Shown one piece after another: positions 28,915-30,856 of a DNA stretch of 30,856 bases (the stretch's first letter is position 1; each line of letters starts with the position of its first letter). The translations under genes and the position numbers were made by a program. The stretch covers positions 1 to 30,856 of the IMG/VR virus record IMGVR_UViG_3300025131_000257, one strand, 5' to 3'. Below the pieces are notes generated by a model that ran no database searches, was not told the DNA's origin, and saw nothing but the letters and a program-made list of their open reading frames with translations. This DNA is from a virus.

Positions 28915-29989
28915 TTATAAGACATTAGGAGAATTTGTTGATTACGATGATTTGTATCTTGAATTTGAACGAGTAACAAATGATATAAAAAATGTTGATA
29001 TAGAATACGGAGTTGATATTATTTTTCAATATTACAGAAAATATGGTTTTCCTCATTATACAATTCGTGAAGAAGAAAAACATCAACATATGAGAAAATT
29101 AAAAAAGTTTGATGTGAATACTATATTTGAAGATGATAAAATAATTCAAACAATGCATGCTTTAAGATTGGCATGGTCGTACTTTCCTCATTTTTGGGAA
29201 GTTAAATGTGGTAATTCCATGAACTCACCAATGGAAACTTATTTGGATGACAATAAGTTTAAGTCGACAATTAGGAAGACATGGAAATGGGAATTAAAAC
29301 ATTGGACTAGTGATAATCCATCTGAACCTCAAAAATTCCACGAAAATAGATTAAGACAATCAATTAAAATATACACAGGTACACAATCAGTGTCAAATTT
29401 TAGACCAACAGCAGCTAAATGTATATATGAAATGTATGGTGGAGATGGTGTAACTTGGGATATGTCTTGTGGGTGGGGTGGTAGATTGTTAGGTGCACTT
29501 TCATCACAAAGGATAAAAAAATATATTGGAACTGAACCAGCATCAGAAACATTTAAGGGTTTAAAACAAATTCAAAAAGAATTTAATTATATTGACACAA
29601 AAGTGGAATTACATAAACTTGGTAGTGAAGTATTTAGACCAAAAGAAAAAGTTGACTTGTGTTTTACATCACCACCTTATTTTGACACGGAAAAATATAG
29701 TGATGAAGACACACAAAGTTATATAAAATATCCAACAGAGAAAGAATGGACAGCTGGATTTTTATATTTAACAATTGAAAATTGTTATGAAAGTTTAAAG
29801 AAAAATGGATACTTATTACTGAACATTGCAAACACAACTCGTGGTAAAAATATTGAAAAGGCCACTTTAGATATCACTAAAGGTTTCGGTTTAACCCATG
29901 AAAAAACATTACAATTAACTCTCTCATCAGTTATGGGTGCGGGACATAAATACGAACCAATATTTGTATTTAAAAAGGTAGGAGAATAA
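28898..29989 (+). CDS. DNA methyltransferase-like protein, 363 aa
   Basis: The ATG is preceded by AAGGAAAAAA. The catalytic half shows SAM-binding motif I 'TWDMSCGWGGRLLGAL' (186-201) and motif IV 'CFTSPPYFDTEKYSD' (255-269), the SPPY form used by amino (N4-cytosine or N6-adenine) methyltransferases. 'CYESLKKNGYLLLNIANTTRG' is the typical motif VI-VIII region. The order I then IV suggests a gamma/beta-like class. The N-terminal 170 residues ('HALRLAWSYFPHFWEVKCGNS', 'NFRPTAAKCIYEMYGG') are distinct and may supply target recognition. No restriction enzyme is next to it, so a role in protecting phage DNA or marking it is inferred. A tRNA or RNA methyltransferase cannot be excluded. The RNR gene starts 5 nt downstream. 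Confidence 0.72.
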   Translation: MKNQVDYKTLGEFVDYDDLYLEFERVTNDIKNVDIEYGVDIIFQYYRKYGFPHYTIREEEKHQHMRKLKKFDVNTIFEDDKIIQTMHALRLAWSYFPHFWEVKCGNSMNSPMETYLDDNKFKSTIRKTWKWELKHWTSDNPSEPQKFHENRLRQSIKIYTGTQSVSNFRPTAAKCIYEMYGGDGVTWDMSCGWGGRLLGALSSQRIKKYIGTEPASETFKGLKQIQKEFNYIDTKVELHKLGSEVFRPKEKVDLCFTSPPYFDTEKYSDEDTQSYIKYPTEKEWTAGFLYLTIENCYESLKKNGYLLLNIANTTRGKNIEKATLDITKGFGLTHEKTLQLTLSSVMGAGHKYEPIFVFKKVGE

Positions 29990-29994
29990 TTAAG

Positions 29995-30856
29995 ATGGAC
30001 TATAAAAAATTTAGTTTGTCAGATAATTTTATAGACAAATATAAAAGAAAACGAGCACCATTTGGGTTCAATGGTCTTGGTGAGTTAGTATATATGAGAA
30101 CCTATTCTCGACTTAAAGAGGATGGAAAGAATGAAATGTGGTGGGAAACCTGTAAACGAGTAGTTGAAGGTACTTACAACATGCAAAAGAAATGGATAGA
30201 TTCACATCAATTAGGGTGGAACGCGTGGCAGGCACAAAGAAGTGCGCAGGAGATGTATGATAGAATCTTCAATATGAAGTTTCTTCCACCAGGCCGAGGT
30301 CTTTGGGCAATGGGAACTCCAATAACCGAAGAGAGAAGTTTATATGCTGCCCTTAATAATTGTGCATTTGTATCAACAAATAATCTTAAAGAAGATTTAG
30401 CAAAACCATTTTGTTTCTTAATGGATGCAAGTATGGTTGGAGTTGGTGTAGGATTTGATACAAAAGGTGCAGAGTCATTTGTAGTAAGAGGTCCAAAAGA
30501 AGATAGAGAATCCGAATTGTATATAATACCAGATACAAGAGAAGGCTGGGTTGAATCAGTTAGACGATTATTAGATTCATATTTTCTTGGTATAACTCCT
30601 GTTGTATTTGATTACACAAAAATTAGAGATGAGGGTGCACCAATCAAAGGTTTTGGTGGAGTTTCAAGTGGACATAAACCATTACAAGAAGTTCATAAAT
30701 CTGTTTCTGAATGTTTGGATAAAAATGTGGGAGAACCAATATCAATAACTACAATTGTAGATATAATGAATTTGATTGGCAAGTGTGTTGTAGCTGGTAA
30801 TGTTAGACGAACTGCTGAGATTGTATTTGGTGATCCCCAATCAGAAGAATATATCA
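29995..30856 (+). CDS. nrdJ: class II (adenosylcobalamin-dependent) ribonucleotide reductase, 3' partial
   Basis: Starts at ATG 29995 with GGAGA at 29981-29985 and runs off the window; 287 codons are visible. 'FLPPGRGLWAMGTPITEE' (97-113) followed by 'ALNNCAFVST' (C123) corresponds to the substrate-site loop and first redox cysteine (C119) of the Lactobacillus-type ribonucleoside-triphosphate reductase. 'FCFLMDASMVGVGVGFDTKG' and 'VVAGNVRRTAEIVFGDP' also match that class. It reduces nucleoside triphosphates with B12, needing no separate beta subunit and no oxygen, and it is regenerated by thioredoxin. The phage thioredoxin at 23611 is the obvious partner. The C-terminal swinging cysteines lie outside the window. 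Confidence 0.88.
   Translation, partial: MDYKKFSLSDNFIDKYKRKRAPFGFNGLGELVYMRTYSRLKEDGKNEMWWETCKRVVEGTYNMQKKWIDSHQLGWNAWQAQRSAQEMYDRIFNMKFLPPGRGLWAMGTPITEERSLYAALNNCAFVSTNNLKEDLAKPFCFLMDASMVGVGVGFDTKGAESFVVRGPKEDRESELYIIPDTREGWVESVRRLLDSYFLGITPVVFDYTKIRDEGAPIKGFGGVSSGHKPLQEVHKSVSECLDKNVGEPISITTIVDIMNLIGKCVVAGNVRRTAEIVFGDPQSEEYI

Overview
The window is one contiguous stretch of an AT-rich (roughly two-thirds A+T by eye) contractile-tailed bacteriophage genome of the broad T4-like myovirus type, probably marine. All credible genes lie on the + strand, most are tightly packed or overlapping, and no tRNA, rRNA, CRISPR array or insertion sequence was found. The lifestyle is read from gene content: neck, sheath, tube, tape-measure and baseplate genes are followed by T4-type replication and recombination genes (gp32-like SSB, UvsX, RNase H-type nuclease, gp41-like helicase). 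The host is not identifiable. If the selenocysteine reading below is right, the host must have a selenocysteine-decoding system; the class II ribonucleotide reductase implies access to adenosylcobalamin.

Layout. 1-4.9 kb: neck and tail-completion genes (gp13/14/15-like) interleaved with small structural genes and a LamG-domain protein. 4.9-9.2 kb: two tandem, clearly paralogous tail sheath genes, the second carrying about 188 extra residues. 9.3-11.3 kb: tail tube, a GH108-type muramidase, and a gp26-like tail/baseplate gene whose end overlaps a start-less ORF at a run of seven T's, a candidate programmed frameshift. 11.4-18.7 kb: small conserved protein, tape measure, tube-initiator-like baseplate protein, LysM-like wedge protein and a large hub protein. 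18.8-22.3 kb: a compact family A DNA polymerase, a protein with a PD-(D/E)XK-like signature and a hypothetical. 22.4-23.9 kb: a redox cassette made of a CGFC thioredoxin-fold protein with proline-rich repeats, a zinc-ribbon protein, and a thioredoxin whose WCGPC active site is encoded as W-UGA-G-P-C. 24.0-28.5 kb: SSB, UvsX, RNase H/flap nuclease and replicative helicase. 28.5-30.9 kb: two small proteins, a DNA methyltransferase-like protein, and the 5' part of a B12-dependent (class II) ribonucleotide reductase.

The most notable item is the thioredoxin at 23611-23946. It reads as a complete 111-residue protein with an ATG and Shine-Dalgarno sequence, interrupted only by an in-frame UGA at the first redox cysteine. 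At the correct spacing downstream, a 5-bp hairpin with an AGGU loop resembles a bacterial SECIS element. The hairpin is written in consecutive G/C-ending codons that are rare in this genome, which suggests selection on the RNA. Thioredoxin is the usual reductant of class II ribonucleotide reductase, encoded about 6 kb downstream, so the two fit one nucleotide-supply scheme.

Regulation. A repeated motif close to TATTTATATATGA sits just upstream of several structural or late-type genes and twice directly follows a terminator, so it is a candidate phage-specific late promoter. Replication genes instead have sigma-70-like elements (before SSB and before uvsX). The SSB leader carries a hairpin plus an A-rich unstructured stretch, reminiscent of the gp32 autoregulatory operator of T4.
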